DNA of 64,000 nt from Bradyrhizobium zhengyangense (GCF_022012435.1 NZ_JAKLUA010000005.1:310001-374000); one strand, 5' to 3'; shown: positions 17,288 to 26,210, counted from the first letter of the stretch. Made by a program: numbers and translations. Notes: generated by a model not told the origin, from the letters alone.

Positions 17288-17947
17288 TCAGGCCGGCTTG
17301 TTGCCCCTCTCGCGATCGTTCACGATCACCGCGAGCGGATTGAGTTTGGGCGGCGCGACCAGCCGAAGCGTATTGCTGTCGTGATGATTGAACGGGGCGC
17401 CGCGGACGAACAACTCGGTCTGGATCTGATAGCTCCAGCTGCCATCATCGTTGAAGGTGATGTCGCAACGATAAGAGTCGGTGCGGAAGGCCTGTTCCAG
17501 GAAGTCGGTCGAGCAGATCCCGTAAGTCGTGTCGCCGCGTTTCGCCGTGACGGAGATTTTCTTGTCGTCCGGCTTGGCCTTCCCCGAGGCGAGCAGCACC
17601 TGCCCGCGCGGAATCGCCAGCGTCTGCATGATCAGCCCGGTCGCCGCCTCCCACAGCCAATAGCCGACCTGGTCATGGAAGGTGATGTCTTCCTCGGGCG
17701 TGTTGATGTGAATGTGATAGCGCAGGCCATAGAATAATTGAGGCCCATTGGCCTGCGGGTCGATCGGATCCATCCTGATGTGCTCGATGAAGGTGCGCCG
17801 CTCCGGCCCTTCCGCCTTCGGATTGATGTCGATGCCCTTGTCGGCCTGCCAGGTGCCGGCGAGCCGGCGCAGCGGCCCGAGATTGGCAAGACTGTCCGGA
17901 GAAACGTCCTCGGGCTCGGTGAAGATGTCGGCAGGAATGGGGAGCAT
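17288..17947 (-). CDS. FABP/nitrobindin-like beta-barrel protein
   Basis: 219 residues from the ATG at 17947 (GAGG a few bases upstream); an in-frame upstream extension is Cys/Arg-rich and rejected. The LRRLAGTWQADKG segment matches the GTW motif that opens FABP-like ten-stranded barrels (nitrobindin/THAP4 relatives), followed by HIHINTPEEDITFHDQVGYW. Family members bind haem or a hydrophobic ligand; whether this one binds haem is not visible. Cytosolic. Head-to-head with the hybrid kinase at 18115. Confidence 0.75.
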   Translation of the reverse strand: MLPIPADIFTEPEDVSPDSLANLGPLRRLAGTWQADKGIDINPKAEGPERRTFIEHIRMDPIDPQANGPQLFYGLRYHIHINTPEEDITFHDQVGYWLWEAATGLIMQTLAIPRGQVLLASGKAKPDDKKISVTAKRGDTTYGICSTDFLEQAFRTDSYRCDITFNDDGSWSYQIQTELFVRGAPFNHHDSNTLRLVAPPKLNPLAVIVNDRERGNKPA

Positions 17948-18114
17948 GGAGACCTCGCGTCGTTGCGCGCAGCAGCAATAGCACACGGGCAGCGCGAAAC
18001 ACCTGTCATGGAACCGGAAGGCTGCCCCGCGCGTTGTGGGGCCTTGAGTACGAGCCCTCGAAATCGGGCTCGAATGGGCAAGGACGCCCATGTCTCGCGT
18101 CGCAAGGGGGGCCG

Positions 18115-20211
18115 GTGCTGTCGGAGAAGGCTACTCGGCAGTCGACTGATCTGGGCTTCCTCGCCGATGGTGGCGAGCTGGGTGCGATGATGCGCGCCCT
18201 CGACTGGTCGGGCTCGCCACTCGGCCCTCCCAACCAATGGTCCCGGGCGCTTAAAACGACGGTCAGTATGTTGCTGGCCGCACAGGCCCAGATCGTGCTG
18301 TTCTGGGGCCCCGATTACGTCGCGCTCTACAACGACGCCTATGCGCCTGGCATCGGTGCCAATCACCCCCGTGCGCTCGGCCGGCCCGCGATCGAGAATT
18401 GGGGCGAGCTGTGGGACGATCTCGAGCCGCTGCTGTCGGGCGTGCGCCAAACGAGAAAGACCTTCGCGGCCAAGGATCGTGCCTTCTATGTCGAGCGCCA
18501 TGGCTATGGCGAGACGAGCTATTGGGACGTCTCCTACTCGGCGGTGCCTGACGATGACGGTTCGGTTGGCGGCGTGCTCTGCATCGTCTCGGAGACGACC
18601 GAGCGCGTTCTCGGCGAGACGCAGTTGCGGGCGAGCGAAGCGCGTTACAGGGAGTTGAACGCGACGCTCGAACAGCGCGTGGCTGAGCGCACTGCCGAAC
18701 GTCATCTGCTCGCCACCATCGTGGAAACCACCGACGGTCAGATCCAGGCACTCGATCTCGATTATCGCTGGCTCGCCATCAACGCATCCTGCGCCGACGC
18801 CTATCAGCGCATCTATGGCAAGCGGCCGAAGATCGGCGATTCCCTGCACGAATTCCTGGCCGACCGGCCCGAGCATCTCGCGGCGGCGACGGCCATCTGG
18901 AGCCGCGCGCTGGCGGGCGAAGCCTTCACCAGCATTGAGGAGTTCGGCGATATCAGTTTCGACCGCCGCGTCTACGAAATGAAATTCGAGTCGCTGCGCG
19001 CGCCTGACGGCACGCGGATCGGTGCGTTCCTGACCGGGATCGACGTGACGGATCGCCTGGAGGAGCAGGCGCGGCTGGCGCAAGCCGAGGAAGCCCTACG
19101 TCAGGCCCAGAAGATGGAAGCGATGGGCCAGCTCACCGGCGGCGTCGCACATGATTTCAACAATCTGCTGACGCCGATTGTCGGCCTGCTCGACATGTTC
19201 CAGCGCAAGGGCATCGGCGGCGAGCGCGAGCATCGCCTCATCGCCGGCGCTGCACAGGCGGCCGAGCGTGCCAAGACGCTGGTGCAGCGCCTGCTTGCTT
19301 TCGCCCGCAGGCAGCCGCTTCAGGCCGTTCCGGTCGATATCGGCCGGCTCGTTGCCGATATGGGCGAGCTGATCTCAAGCACGACCGGACCGCAGATCCA
19401 GGTGACTGTCGACACGCCCGAAGGACTGCCGGAGGCCATGGCCGATCCCAACCAGATCGAGATGGCGATCCTGAACCTCAGCGTGAACGCGCGCGACGCG
19501 ATGCCCGAGGGCGGCAGGCTGAGCATCTCGGCCAAGGCCCGGACGGTCGAGCGCGCGCACGGCGCAGACCTCGTGCCCGGCACCTATGTCTGCATCTCGG
19601 TTGCGGATACCGGCATCGGCATGGACGAGGAGACTCTGGCTCACGCCGTCGAGCCGTTCTTCTCGACCAAGGGTATCGGACAAGGCACCGGTCTCGGCCT
19701 CTCGATGGTCCATGGCCTCGCCTCACAGCTCGGCGGGGCGCTGACGATCAGGAGCACCGTAGGGGCAGGCACGACAGTTGAGTTGTGGCTGCCGGTTAGC
19801 CACGCTGCCGCTGGCGCGACCGATGCTGAGCCGCAGACAAACCTGCGACCACTGCCAGCCGGCACCGCACTGCTGGTGGATGATGAGCCGCTGGTGCGCA
19901 TGAGCACCGCCGAGATGCTGCGCGAGCTCGGCTATCGTGTCGTCGAAGCAAGCTCCGCGGAGGACGCGCTCCAGCGCGTCAAGGACGGCCTGCGACCGAA
20001 CCTGCTGATCACCGATCACCTGATGCCCGGCATGAGCGGAACGGATCTCGGCCTGGCGCTGCGCAACCAGTACCCCGAGCTCCAGATCCTCGTCGTATCA
20101 GGCTACGCCAATAACGAAGGCATCACGCCGGATTTGTCGCGGCTGACAAAGCCGTTCCGGAGCGATGAGCTGGCGGCGAGCCTGGCCAACCTGACGAAGG
20201 CGGTTCGGTAG
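18115..20211 (+). CDS. Hybrid sensor histidine kinase with receiver domain
   Basis: 698 residues from GTG 18115, chosen for the AAGGGGGG just upstream; an in-frame TTG at 18034 lacks a clear ribosome site. No membrane helix, so cytosolic. Order: N-terminal PAS/GAF-like domain typical of this kinase type (MRALDWSGSPLGPPNQW), a second PAS domain at about 200-310, a coiled linker, HisKA with H346 (GGVAHDFNNLLTPIVG), HATPase (NLSVNARDAM; DTGIGM; GTGLGLSMVHGLA) and a C-terminal receiver with D634 (ITDHLMPG) and the conserved Lys in LTKPF. HDFNN kinases with their own receiver usually pass phosphate to, or compete with, a separate regulator (inferred). Confidence 0.9.
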   Translation: MLSEKATRQSTDLGFLADGGELGAMMRALDWSGSPLGPPNQWSRALKTTVSMLLAAQAQIVLFWGPDYVALYNDAYAPGIGANHPRALGRPAIENWGELWDDLEPLLSGVRQTRKTFAAKDRAFYVERHGYGETSYWDVSYSAVPDDDGSVGGVLCIVSETTERVLGETQLRASEARYRELNATLEQRVAERTAERHLLATIVETTDGQIQALDLDYRWLAINASCADAYQRIYGKRPKIGDSLHEFLADRPEHLAAATAIWSRALAGEAFTSIEEFGDISFDRRVYEMKFESLRAPDGTRIGAFLTGIDVTDRLEEQARLAQAEEALRQAQKMEAMGQLTGGVAHDFNNLLTPIVGLLDMFQRKGIGGEREHRLIAGAAQAAERAKTLVQRLLAFARRQPLQAVPVDIGRLVADMGELISSTTGPQIQVTVDTPEGLPEAMADPNQIEMAILNLSVNARDAMPEGGRLSISAKARTVERAHGADLVPGTYVCISVADTGIGMDEETLAHAVEPFFSTKGIGQGTGLGLSMVHGLASQLGGALTIRSTVGAGTTVELWLPVSHAAAGATDAEPQTNLRPLPAGTALLVDDEPLVRMSTAEMLRELGYRVVEASSAEDALQRVKDGLRPNLLITDHLMPGMSGTDLGLALRNQYPELQILVVSGYANNEGITPDLSRLTKPFRSDELAASLANLTKAVR

Positions 20212-20501
20212 GACCGCACGGCAATCTCCCGACCGTACCCCTCGCTGCAATCTGAACAATATGCCAGGCCTCTCATCGCGTTGACGTTGCGCGCCCCAAA
20301 TTCCCGCCCTATGCTGGATCCTGCCTCGGGGCTCAGTCCCGACGGCATTTGGACGATCGATTTTGATCTCGCAATTCATACGAAACGCCTGACGCTCCTC
20401 AGGCCCCCGACTGCGGAGCGCACCGCCAGCAACCACTGAGAATTTCGCCCCAACTCGATTGGGCGCGGCAACGCCGCAACATGTCGCCAGAGAGGTCCGT
20501 G

Positions 20502-21737
20502 ATGGCCAAAGCCACGACGACTGCCTACCTGCCAAAGGCCCTGGTCGCTCCGCAATTGACGCACCCCATCTTCAGCGCCGCAGCGGCCCTCGGCGGAAAA
20601 ATCTCGGCAACCACAGTGCGGATGCCGATCACCAATGTTCTCAACGACGGCGATTACAGCGGCAAGATCTATGTCGGCGCCAAGAAGGTCGAGATCGACG
20701 TGCTTCTCGATACCGGCAGCAGCACGCTCGCGGTGGACGGCCATTTCTACGACCCCACCAAGGACAGCGCAGCCAAGCTGACCAAGATCGGGCAGGAAGT
20801 TTCCTACCAGGATCGCAGCCGCTGGGTTGGTGGCATCGTGCAGACCGACATCACCGTCAACTCCGCTCACCCTCTCGTCCTGCCGAAGGTCCATACGGCC
20901 GTCGCGTATCATGCGACCGAGGAGATGTTCGGAAAGTCACACGGCGGCATCCTCGGCCTCGCCTATACCAGGCTCAACGACGCCTACACGATGCCGGGCA
21001 AGACCATTCCGCCCCACTACACCTACAACGAGATTCAGAAAGGCCACCGCACCTATATCGAACCGTACTTCTCGCAACTCGAGGCCGCGGGCCTAGTCGC
21101 CAACAAGTTCGCCTTCTACACGCTGCGCTCGATGGTCAACAAGACGACGGCGAAACCCGAGAGCGATCCGATCAACAACGGATTTCTCATCCTCGGAGGC
21201 GGCGAAGAGCAAACGGATCTCTACGAGGGCGCCTTCCAGCTCGCGCGCGTGGTTCACGATACATTTTACAATGTCAATCTGAAGTCGGTCACGGTCGGCA
21301 AGACCGCGCCTGTCCAGGTGACTCCACCGACCAAGGCAAGCCACGATCCGTCCAACGCCATCGTGGATAGCGGCACCAATGGAATCTATCTCGACAGACC
21401 CGTTTTCAAGGAGGTCCTCGCCCGCTACAGGTCGCTCGGCCTCGATGATGAAATTCACGCCGGATATCTGCCGATGAGCAAGCTCAAGCTGGCCGACTGG
21501 CCGGTGCTGACTTTCGTCCTGGAAGGCGCGCTCGGCAGCGACGTCACCCTGGAGGTCGCGCCGCAAACCTATTGGCAGACCAATGCCCCGAAAGCCGGCC
21601 ACGCCTCGCTGGTCTTCTACACCGGCGACGGCCCGTCGATTCTCGGGCTGCCCTTGATGAACAACTACTTCACCGTGTTCGACCGCTCGGTCAACAAAGG
21701 CCTCGGAGTTGTCAGCTTTGCTAGGATCAAGCCATGA
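20502..21737 (+). CDS. Pepsin-like aspartic peptidase (family A1)
   Basis: 411 residues from ATG 20502 (GAGAGG six bases upstream). It has both halves of a pepsin: D70-T-G-S-S (LLDTGSSTLAVDG) and D289-S-G-T (AIVDSGTNGIYLD), each followed by a hydrophobic psi-loop strand, plus the closing segment SILGLPLMNNYFTVFDRSVNKGLG found at the end of A1 enzymes. Tyr102 (VSYQDRSRWVGGIV) falls where the flap tyrosine is expected, but the usual G-T-G after it is replaced. No signal peptide or pro-segment of eukaryotic type is seen, which suggests a cytosolic or non-classically exported enzyme. A 290-base gap without genes precedes it; monocistronic. Confidence 0.88.
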   Translation: MAKATTTAYLPKALVAPQLTHPIFSAAAALGGKISATTVRMPITNVLNDGDYSGKIYVGAKKVEIDVLLDTGSSTLAVDGHFYDPTKDSAAKLTKIGQEVSYQDRSRWVGGIVQTDITVNSAHPLVLPKVHTAVAYHATEEMFGKSHGGILGLAYTRLNDAYTMPGKTIPPHYTYNEIQKGHRTYIEPYFSQLEAAGLVANKFAFYTLRSMVNKTTAKPESDPINNGFLILGGGEEQTDLYEGAFQLARVVHDTFYNVNLKSVTVGKTAPVQVTPPTKASHDPSNAIVDSGTNGIYLDRPVFKEVLARYRSLGLDDEIHAGYLPMSKLKLADWPVLTFVLEGALGSDVTLEVAPQTYWQTNAPKAGHASLVFYTGDGPSILGLPLMNNYFTVFDRSVNKGLGVVSFARIKP

Positions 21738-21767
21738 GCTGACGCCGGCCCGGTGTGAGGCAGGCTC

Positions 21768-21825
21768 TCAGGCCGCCTCGCGTGCCTCAGGCCAGCCTCG
21801 CGTGAATTAAGCCGCTTCGCGTGCC
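21768..21825. repeat. Three degenerate tandem 19-20 bp copies
   Basis: Units at 21768-21786, 21787-21805 and 21806-21825 share the core GCC(G/A)(C/G)(C)TCGCGTG. The third unit contains the stop codon and last codons of the minus-strand gene that ends at 21807. Slippage or small duplications at the 3' end of that gene could have produced them. Confidence 0.5.
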
Positions 21826-22055
21826 GATGCCGCGCGCTGCTCGAGCATGCCGATCGTCGCGACCAGATTGTCGCGTCTCACGCGAAGGTTCGCCGCGAGC
21901 GGCGGATAGGTCGGCTGTTGCGCGTCGAACACTCCGGCCTTGGCCTCTTCCTCGAGAATGTCGGTGTTAAGCAGCCGGACGCGCCACCACAAATCGGCGA
22001 TCAACGCATCGAGCTTGAGTTCTCCTGCTGCACCAGAACGGGACACTTCCTGCAT
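21807..22055 (-). CDS. Small hypothetical helical protein
   Basis: 82 residues from ATG 22055, with TTGAGG about six bases upstream; a longer in-frame start at 22175 would overlap the neighbouring stop and has an unlikely Cys/His-rich leader. The sequence (ALIADLWWRVRLLNTDILEEE, LRVRRDNLVATIGMLEQRAASAR) is predicted helical and amphipathic, without cysteine, signal peptide or membrane segment. No family is recognised. It lies downstream of the ureide operon on the same strand. Confidence 0.5.
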   Translation of the reverse strand: MQEVSRSGAAGELKLDALIADLWWRVRLLNTDILEEEAKAGVFDAQQPTYPPLAANLRVRRDNLVATIGMLEQRAASAREAA

Positions 22056-22174
22056 CACTTGCCTCAACCTGAAACGGCCTCGCTGCTGAGGCCTGGCTTT
22101 GATGCGGACTGAGCAAGCCGGATGCCAGAAACAGGCGGCATGAGCGCAGACGTGAGCCAGCGGCCCACGCGACA

Positions 22175-23014
22175 TCAGATCAGCGGCGCGCCCTGCCGCA
22201 GGTTCATGTGCCGGTTGACGTCCTTATACAGGAGATAGCGGAACCGGCCGGGGCCGCCGGCGTAGCAGGCCTGCGGGCAGAATGCGCGCAGCCACATGTA
22301 ATCGCCAGCCTCCACTTCCACCCAGTCGCGATTGAGACGGTAAACCGCCTTGCCTTCGAGGACGTACAGCCCGTGCTCCATCACGTGCGTCTCGGTGAAC
22401 GGGATCGTTGCCCCCGGCTCGAACGTCACGATGTTGATGTGCATGTCATAGCGCATGTCCGAGGGATCGATGAAGCGCGTGGTGGCCCACCGCCCGTCGG
22501 TATCCGGCATCGGCACCCGTGTCATCGAGTCTTCGTTGGTCACGATCGGTTCGGGGTCGGCCAAACCAGGCACGCGCTGGTACAGCTTGCGAATCCAGTG
22601 CAGCTGGGCGGAGCCCGTTCCACGATTGCGCAGGCTCCAGGTGTAACCGGGCGGCACATAGGCGAATCCGCCGGCCTTCAGCTCTCTGTCCTTGCCCGCC
22701 AACTTGAGCGTGATTTGCCCGCCCGCGACGAACAGCGCACCCTCGGCGTCCTTCTCGGGCTCGGGAATTTCGCTGCCTCCATTCGGCCCGATATCCATCA
22801 AGTAGTGAGAGAACGTCTCGGCGAAGCCGGAGAGCGGTCGCGCCAGCACCCAGACACGCGTGTTGTCCCAATGCGGCAGATGGCTGACGACGATGTCGCG
22901 TTGCACGCTGTTCGGAATGACGGCGTAGGCGTTCGTGAAGACGGCGCGGCCGCTCAGGAGATCCGTCTGCGGCGGCAGGCCGCCCTGCGGGACGTGATAG
23001 GTTCGCGATGACAT
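22175..23014 (-). CDS. allE: (S)-ureidoglycine aminohydrolase
   Basis: 279 residues, a bicupin. The second cupin holds the Mn ligands expected from the E. coli enzyme (YlbA/AllE): E208, H210 and H214 in FTETHVMEHG and Q248 in CPQACY. The first cupin has FAYVPPGYTW and is the degenerate one. Reaction: (S)-ureidoglycine + H2O to (S)-ureidoglycolate + NH3, a step in allantoin breakdown. The gene follows allA by two bases and shares its operon with a dicarboxylate-type carrier. Family assignment is strong; the gene is also called ylbA or uah. Confidence 0.92.
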   Translation of the reverse strand: MSSRTYHVPQGGLPPQTDLLSGRAVFTNAYAVIPNSVQRDIVVSHLPHWDNTRVWVLARPLSGFAETFSHYLMDIGPNGGSEIPEPEKDAEGALFVAGGQITLKLAGKDRELKAGGFAYVPPGYTWSLRNRGTGSAQLHWIRKLYQRVPGLADPEPIVTNEDSMTRVPMPDTDGRWATTRFIDPSDMRYDMHINIVTFEPGATIPFTETHVMEHGLYVLEGKAVYRLNRDWVEVEAGDYMWLRAFCPQACYAGGPGRFRYLLYKDVNRHMNLRQGAPLI

Positions 23015-23016
23015 CG

Positions 23017-23523
23017 TCAGGCCTCGTGGTGGTCAGGCATGAGATCGAGCTGCATGGTCTCGTCCGGCCAATATTCTTCGAGATTGTTGCCGTCGCCCTT
23101 GCGGTCGACGACGAGGAACGGGCTTGCGTCCTTGAGCACCAGCAGCGGATGGTGCCAGCAGTTGCGCGCATAATTCACGCCCTGATGGCCCCTCGCCGCG
23201 AATGCCCGATAGCTCGCCGCGTTGCGCGGGTCCGTGCAAACGACGACCAGCCAGTCCGCACCATTGAGCGGCATGAACAACTGGCTTCCCAGCGGATGGC
23301 GCTCCATCAGGCGGATCGCAATCGGCGCAGGACGCAACGAGGCGACAAACCAGCTGATATTGGTCTGTCCACCCTCCGCGCTGACATCGATCTTGGCGAG
23401 GTCGTTGAAACGCTTCGCAAAGCCCTGGTTGATCGAGAGGGGGATCGCCCCGTCCGTTTCGATGACCTCGCCGAACGGCGCGAAGGCCTGCTTCGTCAGG
23501 GGCTCAATCGAAATCGCTGCCAT
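23017..23523 (-). CDS. allA: Ureidoglycolate lyase
   Basis: 168 residues from ATG 23523 (GAGG six bases upstream; four codons shorter than the longest frame). AllA-type sequence: FAPFGEVIE, NISWFVASLRPAPIAIRLMERHP, GSQLFMPLNG and GVNYARNCWHHPLL, a beta-barrel of cupin-like shape. It splits ureidoglycolate to glyoxylate and urea. It sits between the carrier gene (24-base gap) and allE (2-base gap), so the three act in one pathway: uptake, deamination and cleavage of ureides. Confidence 0.92.
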   Translation of the reverse strand: MAAISIEPLTKQAFAPFGEVIETDGAIPLSINQGFAKRFNDLAKIDVSAEGGQTNISWFVASLRPAPIAIRLMERHPLGSQLFMPLNGADWLVVVCTDPRNAASYRAFAARGHQGVNYARNCWHHPLLVLKDASPFLVVDRKGDGNNLEEYWPDETMQLDLMPDHHEA

Positions 23524-23547
23524 TGCCAACCTCAACCGCTCCTGCGC

Positions 23548-24882
23548 TCAAAGCGTTTGCAGGCCCGCGACGGGAGCGGCCGTACCATCTGGCTCGACCT
23601 GCAACACCTCACCTGAAGGAACGATCTCGCCGTTCAGGATGCGATGCGCCTTGGCGCGATCGAGGTCGCCTTCCCACGAGGCGACAACGACTGTCGCAAC
23701 GCAGTTTCCGACATAGTTGCCGAGCGCGCGAGCGATACCGATGAACCAGTCGACCGACAGGATCAGCACCAGGCCAATCGCCGGGATGGCCGGAATGGCC
23801 GACAGCGTCGCGGCGAGGACAACGATCGCCGAGCCGGGGACGCCATGAGCGCCCTTGGAGGTGAGCAACGCGACGCCGAGGATCGCCAGAAGGTCGCCCA
23901 TGGCGAGCGGCGTGTTGGTCGCCTGCGCAATGAAGACCGCCGCCAGGGTCAGATAGATCGAGAAGGCATCGAGGTTGAACGAGTAGCCGGTCGGGATGAC
24001 GAGGCCGACGGTCGATCGCTTGATTCCGAGCAGCTCGAGCTTGCGCATGGTCTGCGGCAGCACGCTGTCGCCGGCGGCGGTGCCAAGCACGATCATCAGC
24101 TCCTCGCGCAAGTACGCCAGCAGCTTGAACAGGCTGAAGCCGGACAGACGCATGATCGATCCGAGCACGATCACCACGAACAGCACCACCGCCAGGTAGA
24201 ACAGCCCAACGAGGCCGCCGAGCTGCTTGAGCGAACCGATGCCATACTTCCCGACGGTGAAGGCAATCGCACCGAACACGCCGATCGGAGCGAGCCGGAC
24301 CACGAAGTTCATCATCTTGAAGATGATCTCGTTGACGCGTTCGATGAAATCGACGACCGGCCTTGCACGCTCGCCGCACAATGACACTGCGCAGCCGAAC
24401 ATGATCGAGACGATCAGGACTTGCAGGACATCGCCGGAGCTGAACGCGCCGACGATCGTTCCGGGGATCAGCTTCATCAGGAATTCGGAGACGCCGCCGC
24501 CGGCGACCTGGGCCGCGGTCTGGCTGAAGCCGCTGAGCGCCTTGGCATCGAGCGTCGAGGGATCGATGTTCATTCCGGCGCCCGGCTGAAAGTAATAGGC
24601 CAGCGAAATGCCGAACACCAAGGCAATCGTGGTGACGATTTCGAAATAGAGCAGCGAGCGGATGCCGACCCTGCCGACCTTCGAAAGGTCTCCGGCCGCC
24701 GAAATGCCCTGCACCACGACGCAGAACACGATGACGGGCACCAGCATCTTGATCAGCTTGATGAAGCCGTCACCGAGCGGCTTCATCTGCAAGGCCGTGT
24801 CGGGATAGGCCATGCCGAGCGCGATGCCGAGCGCGAGTGCAATGACGACCTGGAAGAAGAGTGATTTGAAAATCCTGGGCAT
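23548..24882 (-). CDS. dctA: Dicarboxylate/amino acid:cation symporter (DctA family)
   Basis: 444 residues with about eight membrane helices and two hairpin loops. DAACS signatures: LGTAAGDSVLPQTMRKLE (serine-rich-hairpin position), GYSFNLDAFSIYLTLAAVFIAQA and GAHGVPGSAIVVLAATL. It should import a C4-dicarboxylate or related anion with Na+ or H+ across the inner membrane. Because it is the first gene of an operon with allA and allE, its physiological substrate may be a ureide acid such as allantoate or ureidoglycolate rather than succinate (inferred); 'dctA' names the family only. Confidence 0.88.
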   Translation of the reverse strand: MPRIFKSLFFQVVIALALGIALGMAYPDTALQMKPLGDGFIKLIKMLVPVIVFCVVVQGISAAGDLSKVGRVGIRSLLYFEIVTTIALVFGISLAYYFQPGAGMNIDPSTLDAKALSGFSQTAAQVAGGGVSEFLMKLIPGTIVGAFSSGDVLQVLIVSIMFGCAVSLCGERARPVVDFIERVNEIIFKMMNFVVRLAPIGVFGAIAFTVGKYGIGSLKQLGGLVGLFYLAVVLFVVIVLGSIMRLSGFSLFKLLAYLREELMIVLGTAAGDSVLPQTMRKLELLGIKRSTVGLVIPTGYSFNLDAFSIYLTLAAVFIAQATNTPLAMGDLLAILGVALLTSKGAHGVPGSAIVVLAATLSAIPAIPAIGLVLILSVDWFIGIARALGNYVGNCVATVVVASWEGDLDRAKAHRILNGEIVPSGEVLQVEPDGTAAPVAGLQTL

Positions 24883-25087
24883 GGCTTTCCTCGCTCAAAG
24901 GGCTGGTGTCGGTCTGGCTTGGTCGGCGGCTGAAGCCTTTCGCCATTGTTGTCGTTGGCGGCGCGACGCCGCTGCGTGCAGGGCCACCCGCCGCTTGCAG
25001 GGCGGACGACGGCTGCATCGGTCATTCGTTGACCAGGTGCGACATCAAGTCCAATATATAGAACGACACGATTGATAGGGTTTCGCT
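24883..25087. promoter_or_regulatory. Divergent promoter region of the ureide operon and LysR gene
   Basis: The 205-base gap between the carrier start and the LysR start must hold both promoters and the LysR site. The part near the regulator is the only AT-rich stretch (CAATATATAGAACGACACG) and contains no unequivocal T-N11-A palindrome that could be assigned with confidence. By analogy with other LysR pairs, the regulator would bind here, repress itself and activate the operon when the inducer is present. Confidence 0.55.
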
Positions 25088-25984
25088 ATGGATCTTCGCC
25101 AGGTCAGGTACTTCATCGCGGTGGCCGAAGAGCGCAGCTTCACCCTCGCCGCCCGGCGGCTGAACCTGTCGCAGCCGCCACTGAGCCAGCATGTCCAGGC
25201 CCTCGAGGCAGAGCTCGGCACGCCGCTGCTCTACCGGACCAGCCGCAAGGTGGAGCTGACGCAGGCCGGCGAAGCGATGCTGCTGCGCGGCCGCGCCATC
25301 CTGCAGCAGGTCAAGTCAGCGGAAGACGAGGTGCGCTCGATCGGCGCCGGTATGGTCGGAACGCTGGATCTCGGCGCGACCGGCTCCATCCTGCGCGGTC
25401 GTCTCGCGGAGCTGTTGGCGGCCTACCGGCAGGTCGCGCCGTTGGTGAAGATGACCGTGTACGAGCAGGCACCGGCGCGACAGATCGCGGCCCTGCTCAA
25501 CCGCACCACCAACATCTCGCTCATCCGCGGCGTTCCCACCGAGCGCGACCTCACCAGCAAGCTGGCATGGCGGGAAGAGGTCGTTCTCGCCGTCCCCCGC
25601 ACGCACCCCTTGGCAAAACGCAAGCGCGTCGCGCTTGGCGAACTGGCGTCGGAGGATCACGTCGTCCTCGACCCCGACAGCTCCGATTTCGCGCGCCATG
25701 TGCAGACCTGCTGTGTCGATGCCGGCTTCCTGCCAAAAGTATCCCAGCAGGTCGTCGACGCGCAGTCGATCCCGAGTCTGATCGCGGCCGGCTTCGGCGT
25801 CGCGCTGGTGCCGCAGTCGATCGCGCGTTTCACGACAGCAGACATCGCGTTTCGTCCGATCAGGCCGTCACCGCCGGCTGCCGACGTGTTCCTGGTGTTC
25901 AGACAGGACGAGACGTCGATGGTGGTGCACAATTTCATCAAGCTGGCGCTGCGGTATCTGGGGCAGCGGAAGAAGCCGGGGTAA
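25088..25984 (+). CDS. LysR-family transcriptional regulator of the ureide operon
   Basis: 298 residues. Winged HTH at 1-60 (DLRQVRYFIAVAEERSFTLAARRLNLSQPPLSQHVQALEAELG), a linker helix, then a periplasmic-binding-type effector domain (GTLDLGATGSILRGRLAELLAAYRQ; ending SIPSLIAAGFGVALVPQSI). Divergent from the carrier/allA/allE operon, the usual place for a regulator of that operon. Effector unknown; a ureide or glyoxylate-related acid is the obvious candidate. Confidence 0.9.
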   Translation: MDLRQVRYFIAVAEERSFTLAARRLNLSQPPLSQHVQALEAELGTPLLYRTSRKVELTQAGEAMLLRGRAILQQVKSAEDEVRSIGAGMVGTLDLGATGSILRGRLAELLAAYRQVAPLVKMTVYEQAPARQIAALLNRTTNISLIRGVPTERDLTSKLAWREEVVLAVPRTHPLAKRKRVALGELASEDHVVLDPDSSDFARHVQTCCVDAGFLPKVSQQVVDAQSIPSLIAAGFGVALVPQSIARFTTADIAFRPIRPSPPAADVFLVFRQDETSMVVHNFIKLALRYLGQRKKPG

Positions 25985-26150
25985 GGCGTAAGGCATGGCG
26001 CTTGGAAGGGACCGCGCGCCGGCTGGGGTCACGCGCTTGGCACGCTTTCGCAGGCCTTGAAGCGGATCAGCCGTCAGATTTACGGAGTTCGTGCGGAGCT
26101 CTCAAAGAGTGATGCCCAAGGCAGAGCCCAAAAGATTCATTTAAGGCATT

Positions 26151-26168
26151 GATAATATGCATATTATC
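26151..26168. promoter_or_regulatory. Perfect 18-bp AT-rich palindrome
   Basis: GATAATATGCATATTATC reads the same on both strands. It lies about 140 bases before the trypsin-like gene, inside a 324-base stretch without a convincing gene. The AT-rich composition stands out from the surrounding DNA. It has the shape of a dimeric-regulator operator; no regulator gene is adjacent. Confidence 0.55.
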
Positions 26169-26186
26169 GTGGACGCTGCGGCGCCC

Positions 26187-26210
26187 TACCAACAACGATA
26201 CCAACAATCA
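26187..26210. repeat. Tandem 12-bp direct repeat
   Basis: TACCAACAACGA is followed at once by TACCAACAATCA (10 of 12 identical). It lies between the palindrome and the start of the trypsin-like gene and could be part of the same control region. Confidence 0.45.

Noticed and set aside
25985..26149. Open frame of about 55 codons directly after the LysR stop
   Set aside because: It is in frame with the LysR gene and has no start codon with ribosome site of its own; open frames of this length are common by chance in high-G+C DNA. No family resemblance was found.
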